DNA from: Treponema sp.
GTDB taxonomy: Bacteria; Spirochaetota; Spirochaetia; Treponematales; Treponemataceae
DNA length: 18,613 nucleotides
Direction: 5' to 3'
Assembly (NCBI GenBank): GCA_003455655.1
Contig: DMQP01000082.1
Location: 1-18,613, forward strand
Positions 1-7,165 of the stretch are shown here, one piece after another. Position 1 is the stretch's first letter. The number at the start of each line of letters is the position of its first letter. A model generated the notes under the pieces. The model was not told where the DNA came from, ran no database searches, and was given only the letters and a program-made list of their open reading frames with translations. A program made the position numbers and the translations under genes.

Positions 1-12
1 TTTTTACCAACC

Positions 13-210
13 CTACAGTTCTTGTTTGTAGATGCCTATGCGTCTTCGGTAGTCAACAACCTTCTGAATTATTTCTTCAGGCGTATCCTTTACGACAATT
101 TGATTACCGGAAAGCAAAGAGATTGTAAGGTCAGGTTTTTCTTCCATACTTTCAATCTGATGGGGGTTTATCCAGTACTTTTTGCCATTCAGACGCGTAA
201 CTTCTATCAT
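13..210 (-). CDS. flbD: FlbD family flagellar protein
   Basis: Sixty-five residues starting MIEVTRLNGKKYWINPHQIE, which matches the FlbD pattern (a short protein opening with V-T-R-L-N-G and N-P-x-Q-I-E, then T-I-x-L-L-S-G and a C-terminal E-I-I-x-K-V region). FlbD is a small conserved protein encoded among flagellar motor genes in spirochaetes and Firmicutes; its biochemical role is not settled. The ATG at 210-208 is the natural start. In other treponemes flbD usually follows flgE and precedes motA/motB. Here nothing flagellar lies upstream: the gene is first in its transcription unit, divergent from a two-component system, and any motA partner would lie left of the window. A sigma-28-like promoter precedes it. 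Family assignment is firm, function inferred from context. Confidence 0.85.
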   Translation of the reverse strand: MIEVTRLNGKKYWINPHQIESMEEKPDLTISLLSGNQIVVKDTPEEIIQKVVDYRRRIGIYKQEL

Positions 211-264
211 ATCTTATATAATGTACCGTATTGTCCAAACCGTCAAGTACTTTACCCCATTTAT

Positions 265-293
265 TTATCGGATTTTTTCCCTTTCTTCTTAAA
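265..293 (-). promoter_or_regulatory. Sigma-28 (FliA)-type promoter of flbD
   Basis: On the minus strand the sequence reads TAAG, 15 bases, then TCCGATAA. The known sigma-28 consensus is TAAA-N15-GCCGATAA, so this matches 3/4 and 7/8 positions at the exact spacing. It lies 55-80 bases upstream of the flbD ATG. A possible housekeeping element (TTGACG with an AT-rich ATTATA 18 bases on) lies between it and the gene, so two promoters may act. Confidence 0.6.
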
Positions 294-315
294 GCAATAA
301 TTCTTTGTTATAAAA

Positions 316-338
316 CAGATTTGTAATTGCTAAATCTG
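316..338. repeat. Inverted repeat upstream of the response regulator
   Basis: CAGATTT and AAATCTG form perfect 7-base arms separated by nine bases (323-331), 25 bases before the response regulator ATG. It lies just downstream of an AT-rich TTATAA (308-313) that could be a -10 element. It may be an operator, for example for autoregulation by the regulator encoded next, or an RNA hairpin in the leader. No Shine-Dalgarno sequence is visible before the ATG at 363. Confidence 0.4.
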
Positions 339-362
339 ACTTTTAGCGTTACAGTTTAAAAC

Positions 363-1064
363 ATGAAAAGCAAGATATTGATTATTGAAGACGTACCCGA
401 AATGGCTCAACTGGTAAGCATGTACATGAAAAAAGCTGGCTTCGAATGCCTTGCCTGTGAATCTGCCGAAATTGCACTGCAAAAACTTGCCGAAGGTTGG
501 AAGAGTGACTTAATACTTTTAGATTTAAACCTTCCTGGCATGAGCGGTCTTGATTTTCTAAAAAAGTTCCGCCAAGAATACCGAACAACAATTCCTGTTA
601 TAATTGTATCTGCACGGGACGCAGATGAAGACATTATTGCTGGTTTGGGGTACGGAGCAGATGACTTTGTTACAAAACCCTTTAGCCCCAAAGTACTTGT
701 TGCTCGGGTTAAAGCAAAACTAGAACGATTAGCGGCAACAGAAGCTGCAAGCGAAGAAACAGTTACCTTTGGCCCCTACACTGTTTACTGCAACAGTTGC
801 GTCTTAAAAAAGGGAACAGAAAAAATTCCTCTTTCTACAAAAGAATATGAAGTTCTCGAATTTCTTTTTAGACACGAAGGACAAGCTTTAACTCCAGACA
901 CTATTTACAGCGGAGTATGGAAATCTCAGTATGGAGATTTAACCGCCGTTGCTGTTTACATTCAGCGCTTACGAAAAAAAATAGAAGAAGATCCTGCTCA
1001 TCCTAAATACATTACAACAATGTTTGGTATGGGATATAAATTCGTAAGAGAGGATAAGGCATGA
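363..1064 (+). CDS. OmpR/PhoB-family response regulator
   Basis: A 233-residue two-domain regulator. The receiver domain (about 1-120) has the acidic pair E9-D10, phospho-acceptor D54 in LLDLNLPGMSG, S83 in IIVSARD and K105 in FVTKPF, so all phosphorylation residues are present. The C-terminal part (about 135-230) is a winged-helix DNA-binding domain ending in the typical V-A-V-Y-I-Q-R-L-R-K-K-I ... T-x-x-G-M-G-Y-K-F pattern. It should bind DNA as a phosphorylated dimer and control genes not identifiable here. The stop codon overlaps the start of the histidine kinase gene (ATGA), so the two are translationally coupled partners. The stimulus is unknown. Confidence 0.95.
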   Translation: MKSKILIIEDVPEMAQLVSMYMKKAGFECLACESAEIALQKLAEGWKSDLILLDLNLPGMSGLDFLKKFRQEYRTTIPVIIVSARDADEDIIAGLGYGADDFVTKPFSPKVLVARVKAKLERLAATEAASEETVTFGPYTVYCNSCVLKKGTEKIPLSTKEYEVLEFLFRHEGQALTPDTIYSGVWKSQYGDLTAVAVYIQRLRKKIEEDPAHPKYITTMFGMGYKFVREDKA

Positions 1065-2539
1065 GAATTCGAACTCAATTTAAACTACTCATTGCAACAA
1101 TTATTATTATTCCAACTCTCTGTCTTATTTTTATTCCTCTACACTACTATTTAACTTCATCGCAGCGTTACTTAATGCAAGGCTACAAACAAATACGCAA
1201 TATAGAAAATCTTGACATAAGTGACGACGACTGGAACACTTTGGAAGAACAACTTAAAAATATTCCCGACGATGTGCAAGTTGCTGTTCTTTATGAAAAC
1301 AAAGTACTCATTTCAACAATTGAAGAACTACCCGAAGGAAGTGAACTCAGTGTGTTTGATCTCTTTGACATAATACACTCTACCTCTCATTCTTACGACT
1401 ATCAAATGCAATCTCCCTTACACCGAAACCGCATGATGTACGAAAGACCAGACCTTAAGCCTGTAGAAAAACCGAACATAAAGCCAGACGAAAAGCCAGG
1501 AGAACTTACAGACATAAACACAGAGTCTCATTTTTTTGTTATAAGCAGAACTCCTATTCCCACAAGAGAAGCAAAACTTGAAAACTTGCGAAGTGTTTAC
1601 ATTCCACTTTTTCTAACACTGTCTGCTTTTGTTATATTTTGCATAGTCTACTTAATTAGACTGTCTCGCACTATTTCTTCATCAATTACGATTCTTGAAC
1701 ATAACACTCAACGCATTGCTCAGGGGGAACTGGACAAAAGTCTTTCGCAAAATGTAAAAAAAGGTTACAGCAACGAAATAACCTCTCTTACACAAAGCAT
1801 TGAAAAAATGAGACAATCGCTCAAAGAAGATCAAGAAAAACAAAGCCGCTTTATTATGGGCATAAGTCACGACTTACGAACGCCAGTTGCCCTTATTAAA
1901 GGCTACACAGAAGCAATTTCTGATGGCGTTGTAGCTGACATAGATTCTGTAAAAAATTCACTTGATGTTATTCATACAAAAGCTGATCAGCTGGAAGGAA
2001 TGATAAACACACTTATCGATTATGTAAAACTAAATGACACAGACTGGAGACAAACACTGGTTAAACAAGCACTTCTTCCTCTTCTTGAAGAATTTGCACA
2101 AGGCGCGCGTCTTACCGGAGAAGTCTACAAACGCAACATAGAAACAGATATACACATTAACGAAAACACATGTCTTACCATGGACAGAACATTAGTTATG
2201 CGGGCTTTAGAAAATTTATTCAGTAACGCCGTCCGTTATACTCAGGAAGGACAAAGCATAAGCATTAAAGCATCACAAACAGAAGAAAACATTTTTATAA
2301 GTGTTAGTGACACGGGTTGTGGCATTCAACCCAAAGATTTAGAACATGTCTGGGAACTCTTTTACCGGGGAACCAATTCACGAAGAGAACAAGGCATGGG
2401 CATTGGTCTGTCTACCGTAAAAAATATAATTGACACTCACGGATGGAACATAAGTGTTTCTTCTGAAAGCGAAAAAGGAAGCACCTTTACTATTACAATT
2501 CCGACAGAACCTTGTGTTCAGACAAAAACGATTCAATAA
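1061..2539 (+). CDS. Membrane sensor histidine kinase
   Basis: A 492-residue kinase partnered with the preceding regulator by a 4-base overlap. Order: transmembrane segment 1 (about 7-29), an extracytoplasmic sensor region (about 30-180), transmembrane segment 2 (about 183-203), HAMP linker (about 204-255), HisKA with H-box ISHDLRTPVALIKGYTEAI (phosphorylated His270), and an HATPase_c domain. The ATPase domain shows an N-box (ALENLFSNAVRYT), G1 (VSDTGCGI), F-box (WELFYRG) and G2 (GMGIGLS), all intact, so catalysis is expected. The sensor region contains a proline/lysine/glutamate-rich stretch with repeated K-P (about residues 128-148), unlike a folded PAS or Cache domain. The 3' end overlaps miaA tail to tail by 47 bases. 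The ligand is unknown. Confidence 0.95.
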   Translation: MRIRTQFKLLIATIIIIPTLCLIFIPLHYYLTSSQRYLMQGYKQIRNIENLDISDDDWNTLEEQLKNIPDDVQVAVLYENKVLISTIEELPEGSELSVFDLFDIIHSTSHSYDYQMQSPLHRNRMMYERPDLKPVEKPNIKPDEKPGELTDINTESHFFVISRTPIPTREAKLENLRSVYIPLFLTLSAFVIFCIVYLIRLSRTISSSITILEHNTQRIAQGELDKSLSQNVKKGYSNEITSLTQSIEKMRQSLKEDQEKQSRFIMGISHDLRTPVALIKGYTEAISDGVVADIDSVKNSLDVIHTKADQLEGMINTLIDYVKLNDTDWRQTLVKQALLPLLEEFAQGARLTGEVYKRNIETDIHINENTCLTMDRTLVMRALENLFSNAVRYTQEGQSISIKASQTEENIFISVSDTGCGIQPKDLEHVWELFYRGTNSRREQGMGIGLSTVKNIIDTHGWNISVSSESEKGSTFTITIPTEPCVQTKTIQ

Positions 2540-3464
2540 GTTGTTTAATTGTTTTTAGATCGGTAACAGAAACTTTTTGCGCTTGAGGAATTCCTCTCAT
2601 AAATGTAATTTGTTTTTTTGCATACTTTCTGCTGTCTAATTTTATGCGTGAACAAATTTGTGCTTTTGTTTTTAAGGACGAATCAAAAAACTCTCTATAA
2701 CCAATTGCTTTCATGCCTGGAGTTTCTGCACAACAGCCTTCTTGTTTTAAACTTTCAACTTCTTGTTCAAGTCCTTGTTCAAACATAAGGTCTACTCGCT
2801 GGTTTATGCGATTGTATAAATCTTCTTTTTCTCTTTCTAAAATAAGTGTAAGAAAATCATATTCATCTCGCAACTTTTGCGGCATTTGAAACGAAGACAA
2901 AGTTTTACCGCAGGTATAATACACTTCAAGCGCACGACAGATTCTATATTCATCATTAACATGAATTCGATGGGCACTTTCGGGATCTACTTCCATAAGT
3001 TTTTTGTGCAAAGCAAGCGCACCTTCTTTTGAAAGCATGTCAAAAATCTTCTTGCGAACCTTTGGATCACTTTCTGGAGTCTGGGGAGAACCCAACAAAA
3101 AAGAACGAATATAAAAACCTGTTCCTCCCACTAGGCAAGGAATGTGTCCCCGCTCAAAAATTTCTTTACACAGTAAGTCGGCTTTTGTCATAAATTCACC
3201 AAGCCCAAACTGTTCAAAAGGAGAGGCAACATTTATAAGATGATGGGGAATACCGTCCTGTTCTTCGACTGTAGGTTTTGCGGTTCCTACATCAAGGCCC
3301 CGATACACAGCTTGACTGTCGGCACTTATAACTTCTACACAACCTTTAAAACGAAAAAAACTGCCACTGCCGAAGAGAGTTCGGACGAGGGCAGTCTTTC
3401 CTGTTGCAGTTGGTGCAAACAGAACGATAACGGGTATAGAGCCCTTACTGCTGTGGCTGTTCAA
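2493..3464 (-). CDS. miaA: tRNA dimethylallyltransferase
   Basis: MiaA transfers a dimethylallyl group from DMAPP to A37 of tRNAs reading UNN codons, the first step towards ms2i6A. Motifs visible: P-loop APTATGKT (first Gly replaced by Ala), the ISADSQAVYRGLDVGTAKP segment, LVGGTGFYIR, and the C-terminal RKYAKKQITFMRG. No ATG lies near the N-terminus. I chose the TTG at 3464-3462, giving 323 residues and a 20-base overlap with rpoZ; a TTG at 3506 (337 residues, AAGG nine bases upstream) is the alternative, but its extra residues merely read the conserved end of rpoZ out of frame. It is co-transcribed with rpoZ. Identity is certain, the start is not. Confidence 0.93.
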   Translation of the reverse strand: MNSHSSKGSIPVIVLFAPTATGKTALVRTLFGSGSFFRFKGCVEVISADSQAVYRGLDVGTAKPTVEEQDGIPHHLINVASPFEQFGLGEFMTKADLLCKEIFERGHIPCLVGGTGFYIRSFLLGSPQTPESDPKVRKKIFDMLSKEGALALHKKLMEVDPESAHRIHVNDEYRICRALEVYYTCGKTLSSFQMPQKLRDEYDFLTLILEREKEDLYNRINQRVDLMFEQGLEQEVESLKQEGCCAETPGMKAIGYREFFDSSLKTKAQICSRIKLDSRKYAKKQITFMRGIPQAQKVSVTDLKTIKQLIESFLSEHKVLSEL

Positions 3465-3645
3465 TACGATACTGAACTTCGTTTGTAAACAGCTGACGGG
3501 CGGCAATACTTACTACCTTACCGTCATTCTCTTCTACGATAGGAGCTTTTATCATTGCAAGCTGATATGCACGACGGCTCGCTGCAACCGTTATTTCATA
3601 AATAGAACCTTTGAATTTAACCAACTGTTCAAGCGGAAAAATCAT
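3445..3645 (-). CDS. rpoZ: RNA polymerase omega subunit
   Basis: A 66-residue protein starting MIFPLEQLVKFKGSIYEIT and containing A-A-S-R-R-A-Y-Q-L-A and K-V-V-S-I-A-A-R-Q-L, the omega-subunit signature (normally E-I-T-x-R-A-x-Q-L). Omega assists folding of beta prime and assembly of RNA polymerase. It is short compared with the 70-90 residues common in other phyla, and the start lacks the usual V-x-P-x-x-x-L form, but the pattern fits treponemal omega proteins as I know them. AGAGG six to seven bases upstream of the ATG is a good ribosome site. It heads the rpoZ-miaA unit and diverges from recO. Confidence 0.85.
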   Translation of the reverse strand: MIFPLEQLVKFKGSIYEITVAASRRAYQLAMIKAPIVEENDGKVVSIAARQLFTNEVQYRIEQPQQ

Positions 3646-3672
3646 AGCAACCTCTTACATAAATGTTAAATG

Positions 3673-3702
3673 AGTATAGCACAAAGACCCAGTGTATGTA
3701 AA
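3673..3702 (-). promoter_or_regulatory. Sigma-70 promoter of rpoZ-miaA
   Basis: On the minus strand TTTACA is followed after 18 bases by TATACT, preceded by TGC (extended -10 character). It ends about 28 bases before the rpoZ ATG, leaving a short leader that contains the AGAGG ribosome site. Confidence 0.6.
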
Positions 3703-3709
3703 GTCTTTG
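3682..3709. repeat. Inverted repeat over the rpoZ promoter
   Basis: CAAAGAC (3682-3688) and GTCTTTG (3703-3709) are perfect 7-base arms 14 bases apart, covering the -35 and spacer of the rpoZ promoter in the recO-rpoZ divergent region. It is a possible operator, with no known protein to assign to it. Confidence 0.3.
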
Positions 3710-3716
3710 CTTTTAC

Positions 3717-3745
3717 TTTACTCACTTAGGGGAAGATGTTACAAT
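3717..3745 (+). promoter_or_regulatory. Sigma-70 promoter of recO
   Basis: TTTACT, 17 bases, TACAAT. The -10 ends only seven bases before the recO ATG, so transcription would begin at about 3752-3753, implying a leaderless or nearly leaderless message. Confidence 0.5.
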
Positions 3746-3752
3746 TAAGAAC

Positions 3753-4511
3753 ATGGCAGAACGAAACTCTCGCATGAACGCAATTGTGCTCACCGTAAAC
3801 AGACAGGGCGAACAAAACTATTCTGCCTGCATGCTCAGTGCTGAACTAGGCATTTTTTATGCAACTCTTTACGGAGGAGCAAAAAGTAAAAAGCGAGCCC
3901 TTGTTCAACCTTTTAACTCTGGACTTTTATATCTCTACACCGACAACAGCCACCACTTACGAAAAATAAATGACTTCGATGTAAAGAACATGCACCCCAG
4001 TCTTCGCACTAACCTTTACAAAATGTGGGCAGCAAATCTTGCCTGTGAAATAATTCTCAAAACAAAATGTGCTGGCGACTACGAAAATGCCTTTGCCCTC
4101 CTTTCTGCTTTTTTAGACGGAATTGATGCAAGCGAAGAAACAGAAGCTCGTTTGGGAACAATTCGTTTTTTGTGGCGGTACTTAGGCCTTTTGGGAGTTC
4201 AACCAGATCCCTTACTCTGTGTCTCTTGCGCACAACCTCTTACAAGCGGAGTTTACACTAATGCTTCTGGCGGATTTATTTGCCCTGACTGCTTACCTTC
4301 AGAAAACGAAAGTCAACACACTCCTTTTCATCTTAACCAAGAATCACTCTCTTACTTAAATGCCATAAACACAGAGCGTCCGGGTCTTGTAAGACGACTT
4401 ACCCTTAGTGCAGAAAGTGCTCGGAGTATAAAAGGCTTAGTGTTTTATTTAATTGAACAAGCAGCTGGCTGTAAGTTAAAATCTTTGGAAAGTGGTATGG
4501 GTATTCTGTAA
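3753..4511 (+). CDS. recO: DNA repair protein RecO
   Basis: RecO anneals complementary strands and, with RecR, loads RecA onto SSB-coated DNA in the RecFOR pathway. The 252-residue protein has an N-terminal OB-fold (NAIVLTVNRQGEQNYSACML, then GIFYATLYGGAKSKK), a helical middle, and a zinc-binding C-terminal module with C-V-S-C and C-P-D-C pairs about 20 residues apart. The final region (SARSIKGLVFYLIEQAAG) is also RecO-like. The ATG at 3753 is used here; a second ATG at 3774 (giving MNAIVLTV) is equally plausible and neither has a Shine-Dalgarno sequence. The gene stands alone between divergent rpoZ and convergent nrnA. Confidence 0.92.
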   Translation: MAERNSRMNAIVLTVNRQGEQNYSACMLSAELGIFYATLYGGAKSKKRALVQPFNSGLLYLYTDNSHHLRKINDFDVKNMHPSLRTNLYKMWAANLACEIILKTKCAGDYENAFALLSAFLDGIDASEETEARLGTIRFLWRYLGLLGVQPDPLLCVSCAQPLTSGVYTNASGGFICPDCLPSENESQHTPFHLNQESLSYLNAINTERPGLVRRLTLSAESARSIKGLVFYLIEQAAGCKLKSLESGMGIL

Positions 4512-4522
4512 GTTTTACAGAA
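4504..4522. terminator. Bidirectional hairpin between recO and nrnA
   Basis: TTCTGTAA-GTT-TTACAGAA is a perfect 8-base inverted repeat with a three-base loop, sitting exactly between the two convergent genes; its arms contain both stop codons (recO TAA 4509-4511 and nrnA TAA, complement of 4515-4517). On the plus strand it is followed by CTTTTG, a weak U-tract. It probably serves as a shared terminator or 3'-end stabiliser. Confidence 0.5.
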
Positions 4523-5498
4523 CTTTTGAAAACTCTTTTATAATCGCAGGAAGAAGCGTTTCTATTTTTCCTTCAATACTTGCACCAGAAGCATTTTTAT
4601 GTCCGCCACCACCAAACAGGGCTGCAATAGCACTGACATCGCAAGTGTTGAGAGAACGGAAACCAGCAGTACAAGAATGGTCTGATTCTTGACGCAAAAA
4701 GACAACAGCTTCTACGCCTTCTACCGCAAGCATCAACTGATACAGGGCGTCACTGTCACGACCTTCGTTTCCCAACTTATGTGTATCTTCCTGTGTTTCC
4801 CACGTAACTACCAGTTTACCGTTGCAGTGTCGTTCTGCACGAGAAAGCATAAGAGCAAGCAACTTACGCGTGTTCCAGGCTTTACCGCCAGACATATCGG
4901 TGTAAATGTCCCGTGGACTTACCCCTGCACTAACCAAACGGCTTGTTGCTTCAAAAACAGAAGCAGAATCTTCGCGCAAAAAGCGGAAAAATCCAGTGTC
5001 TGTTGCCATGCCAAAAAACAAAGTCTTTGCGTGTTCTTTTGACAGTTTACCAACCGTTGCTTCATACAACTGTTGAACAAGACATGCTGCTGCTGGAGCT
5101 GAAGAATCAATAATTACATTATTGCCAGTAACATCCGCTGTTTTATGATGATCTACAATAAAAGTATCGAGGCCTTTAAAGTCACCATCAATATCTCCCA
5201 GTCGAGACAGTTCAGAACAATCCACAATGATAAGACCACAATGGTCACGTTCAGACTGAGTCATAAAGGGAAGTTCATTTTTAAACAGAGGAGCATAGTG
5301 TTTTATTTCGGAACGTTTGAAAGGACCTGCGCTTAAAAGCACAAAAGCTTTGTTAAAATGTTCAACAATATAAGACATTCCCAGACAGCAAGAAATGCAG
5401 TCACCGTCAGGCTCTTTATGCCCAACGATAACAAAGGAGTCATGACTATTTATAAAATGTGTAAAGGAGTCAACCTGCTGCTGAGAAATTTGAATCAT
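4515..5498 (-). CDS. nrnA: DHH/DHHA1 phosphoesterase, NrnA-like oligoribonuclease/pAp phosphatase
   Basis: NrnA-type enzymes degrade 2-5 nt RNAs to mononucleotides and can dephosphorylate pAp. This 327-residue protein shows all the manganese-binding motifs: GHKEPDGDCISCCLG (H27, D31, D33), IIVDCSE (D93), and DHHK (116-119). The C-terminal DHHA1 domain carries FGGGGHKNASGA (GGGGH at 296-300), which binds substrate. Length matches NrnA (310-340) and excludes RecJ. It lies 13 bases downstream of a secreted-protein gene in the same direction and is probably co-transcribed. The preference for nanoRNA, pAp or cyclic dinucleotide breakdown products such as pGpG cannot be read from sequence; the last would be relevant next to a PilZ protein. 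Confidence 0.88.
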   Translation of the reverse strand: MIQISQQQVDSFTHFINSHDSFVIVGHKEPDGDCISCCLGMSYIVEHFNKAFVLLSAGPFKRSEIKHYAPLFKNELPFMTQSERDHCGLIIVDCSELSRLGDIDGDFKGLDTFIVDHHKTADVTGNNVIIDSSAPAAACLVQQLYEATVGKLSKEHAKTLFFGMATDTGFFRFLREDSASVFEATSRLVSAGVSPRDIYTDMSGGKAWNTRKLLALMLSRAERHCNGKLVVTWETQEDTHKLGNEGRDSDALYQLMLAVEGVEAVVFLRQESDHSCTAGFRSLNTCDVSAIAALFGGGGHKNASGASIEGKIETLLPAIIKEFSKVL

Positions 5499-5511
5499 CG
5501 GTAACCGTCTG

Positions 5512-5961
5512 CTAGAATTCTATTATGAGGGTTTCTGCGTCAGTGTTAGCAACTTCGGTATAAGTTGGCAGAACGCCCCAAATAGATCCAGCTGAGTGAT
5601 CCATAGAGATAGTGAGCCACACTTTGTAGAACTCATCATCTTTGTAGATAATTGTCATGTAGGGGTCAATTCCCTTAGGAAGGTTGCGGAATTCAAGCTT
5701 ACGCTCTGAAGATTTTTTTGCATACCATTTTTTAGGAATGGTAACAGTACCTACTCCAACTCCACCCTTTTCATAGAGAACCACATAAGCAGTTTTATAG
5801 TCATACACTTTGTAAATGCGAACATTGCGGTAGGTGAAGTTAGAAACATTATCACCATGATCCCAAATAGGAGTAGATGTTGTTTCAGAACCATTACTCT
5901 GGCTTACTGCCGGCAACACACATACACAAGCAAGAACAAGTGCAATCAGAATCTTTTTCAT
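5512..5961 (-). CDS. Secreted protein of unknown function
   Basis: A 149-residue protein whose N-terminus (MKKILIALVLACVCVLPAVS) is a signal peptide, probably cut by signal peptidase I after AVS; the alternative of lipidation at C12 (V-L-A-C) is less likely because the signal would be very short. The mature part is rich in aromatic residues and beta-strand-like segments (YRNVRIYKVYDYKTAYVVLY, then GVGTVTIPKKWY), with no catalytic motif I recognise. It is expected in the periplasm or at the envelope. AAGGTC before the ATG is a good ribosome site and a strong promoter lies upstream. It heads a probable unit with nrnA. I do not recognise the family. Confidence 0.8.
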   Translation of the reverse strand: MKKILIALVLACVCVLPAVSQSNGSETTSTPIWDHGDNVSNFTYRNVRIYKVYDYKTAYVVLYEKGGVGVGTVTIPKKWYAKKSSERKLEFRNLPKGIDPYMTIIYKDDEFYKVWLTISMDHSAGSIWGVLPTYTEVANTDAETLIIEF

Positions 5962-6017
5962 AAGACCTTCCTTTATTGATAAAGTAATTCGTTACGAATA
6001 TCGGCACAATCTCGTAA

Positions 6018-6046
6018 ATTATACAGCAAAAGCTCTCTTTTGGCAA
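6018..6046 (-). promoter_or_regulatory. Sigma-70 promoter of the secreted-protein gene
   Basis: On the minus strand TTGCCA, 17 bases, TATAAT: a near-perfect housekeeping promoter. The spacer is largely filled by an inverted repeat, CAAAAG-AGAG-CTTTTG (6027-6042). A sigma-28-like -10 (GCCGATAT, complement of 5998-6005) lies just downstream but has no convincing -35 at the right distance. Confidence 0.65.
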
Positions 6047-6054
6047 TCAAAATT

Positions 6055-7005
6055 CTAGGGAATAAGAGCAAGCATAATTGCTTTTATAGTATGCTTACGA
6101 TTTTCTGCTTCTTCCCAAACCAAGCTATTTTTTCCTTCAAAAACACCTTCGGTAACTTCTTGACCTTTTACCGCAGGAAGACAATGCAAAAAGACTGCAT
6201 CTTTTCCTGTTGCACCAACCAAGTCTTCGTTAACCTGATAAGGAGAAAGCAGTTTAACCCGCTGTTCTTTAAGAGCTTCTTCGCCCATAGAAACCCAAAC
6301 GTCGGTATAGAGACAGTCAGCACCCTTCACTACTGATGCATCACTTTCAATACGAATCTGAGAACCAGATTCTTTTGCAAAAGGCTTACAGATAGTAATA
6401 ATATCTTCAGCAGGTTGTAATTCTTTAGGAGCAAAAAGAGAAAAATGAATTCCCAACTTTGCACAAATAAGCATAAGACTGCGTGCCATATTGTTGCGTC
6501 CGTCTCCACAAAAACAGAGCGTCAGTCCTTTAAGGTAACCAAAGTGTTCTTTAAGGGTCATAACATCGGCTAAAACTTGTGTCGGATGAAAATCATCAGT
6601 TAAGCCATTTATAACAGGAACTCCCGAATATTTTGCAAGCAGTTCTACATGTTCTTGCTTAAATCCGCGGAATTCAATAGCGCTAAACATGCGACCTAAA
6701 ACACGAGCGGTATCTTCAACACTTTCTTTTCCACCCAACTGAATGTCTGCAGTAGACATAAAAACAGGATGTCCACCTTCTTCTCCAAAGGCTGTTTCAA
6801 AAGAGGAACGAGTACGAGTTGAACGCTTTTCAAAAATAAGGGCAATTGTTTTACCCAAAAAGCGCTGATGCACTTCTTTTGCGTGAGCTTCTTTTTTTAC
6901 CTGAATTGCCCAGTCAAGAATCTGTTCAATTTCCTGGGGAGTCCAATCAATCCAGTTAAGCAGACTGCGTCCTTTAAACGGGCTTTCAAACGGTTCTGCG
7001 GTCAT
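6055..7005 (-). CDS. argF: Ornithine carbamoyltransferase
   Basis: The enzyme interconverts ornithine plus carbamoyl phosphate with citrulline. Signature motifs are complete: carbamoyl-phosphate-binding STRTR (about 62-66) and HPTQVLADVMT, ornithine-loop VSMGEE, catalytic HCLPA, and the terminal WEEAENRKHTIKAIM. The start is the ATG at 7005 (316 residues), eight bases after GGAGG; a TTG at 7020 would place the ribosome site inside the gene. It stands alone: no other arginine biosynthesis or arginine-deiminase genes are nearby. It could therefore serve arginine synthesis or the catabolic deiminase route (argF versus arcB), which sequence alone does not separate. Confidence 0.94.
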   Translation of the reverse strand: MTAEPFESPFKGRSLLNWIDWTPQEIEQILDWAIQVKKEAHAKEVHQRFLGKTIALIFEKRSTRTRSSFETAFGEEGGHPVFMSTADIQLGGKESVEDTARVLGRMFSAIEFRGFKQEHVELLAKYSGVPVINGLTDDFHPTQVLADVMTLKEHFGYLKGLTLCFCGDGRNNMARSLMLICAKLGIHFSLFAPKELQPAEDIITICKPFAKESGSQIRIESDASVVKGADCLYTDVWVSMGEEALKEQRVKLLSPYQVNEDLVGATGKDAVFLHCLPAVKGQEVTEGVFEGKNSLVWEEAENRKHTIKAIMLALIP

Positions 7006-7031
7006 AGTGCATACCTCCAACTATAGAAAGC

Positions 7032-7060
7032 AAAATAACACTTTTTACACTTTTATTCAA
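7032..7060 (-). promoter_or_regulatory. Candidate argF promoter
   Basis: On the minus strand TTGAAT, 17 bases, TATTTT. The -10 ends about 27 bases before the argF ATG and upstream of its GGAGG ribosome site. The -10 match is only moderate. The spacer holds a short direct repeat of AGTGT. Confidence 0.4.
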
Positions 7061-7100
7061 CACAAGAAAAAATACAAGAATTACAAGATTTTTTACAAAA
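7061..7100. repeat. Four ACAAGA-type repeats upstream of the sigma-54 promoter
   Basis: CACAAGA (7061), TACAAGA (7073), TACAAGA (7082) and TACAAAA (7094) have 12-9-12 base periodicity. They end about 68 bases and begin about 107 bases upstream of the -24 GG of the sigma-54 promoter, a usual place for an enhancer-binding-protein site. The region is A-rich overall, so chance repetition is possible. Confidence 0.35.
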
Positions 7101-7165
7101 AACATGAATATCCCAAAATCACCAAATAAATACAGAGAAAAAGTTCACTTTTACCCTCATTAAAC

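Noticed and set aside
22..300. 92-codon plus-strand frame opposite flbD
   Set aside because: Composition (Phe/Tyr/Asn-rich) is typical of a complement-strand shadow; flbD is convincing on the other strand.
4689..5042. 117-codon plus-strand frame opposite nrnA
   Set aside because: It lies wholly inside nrnA, whose catalytic motifs are intact; the antisense product has no recognisable features.
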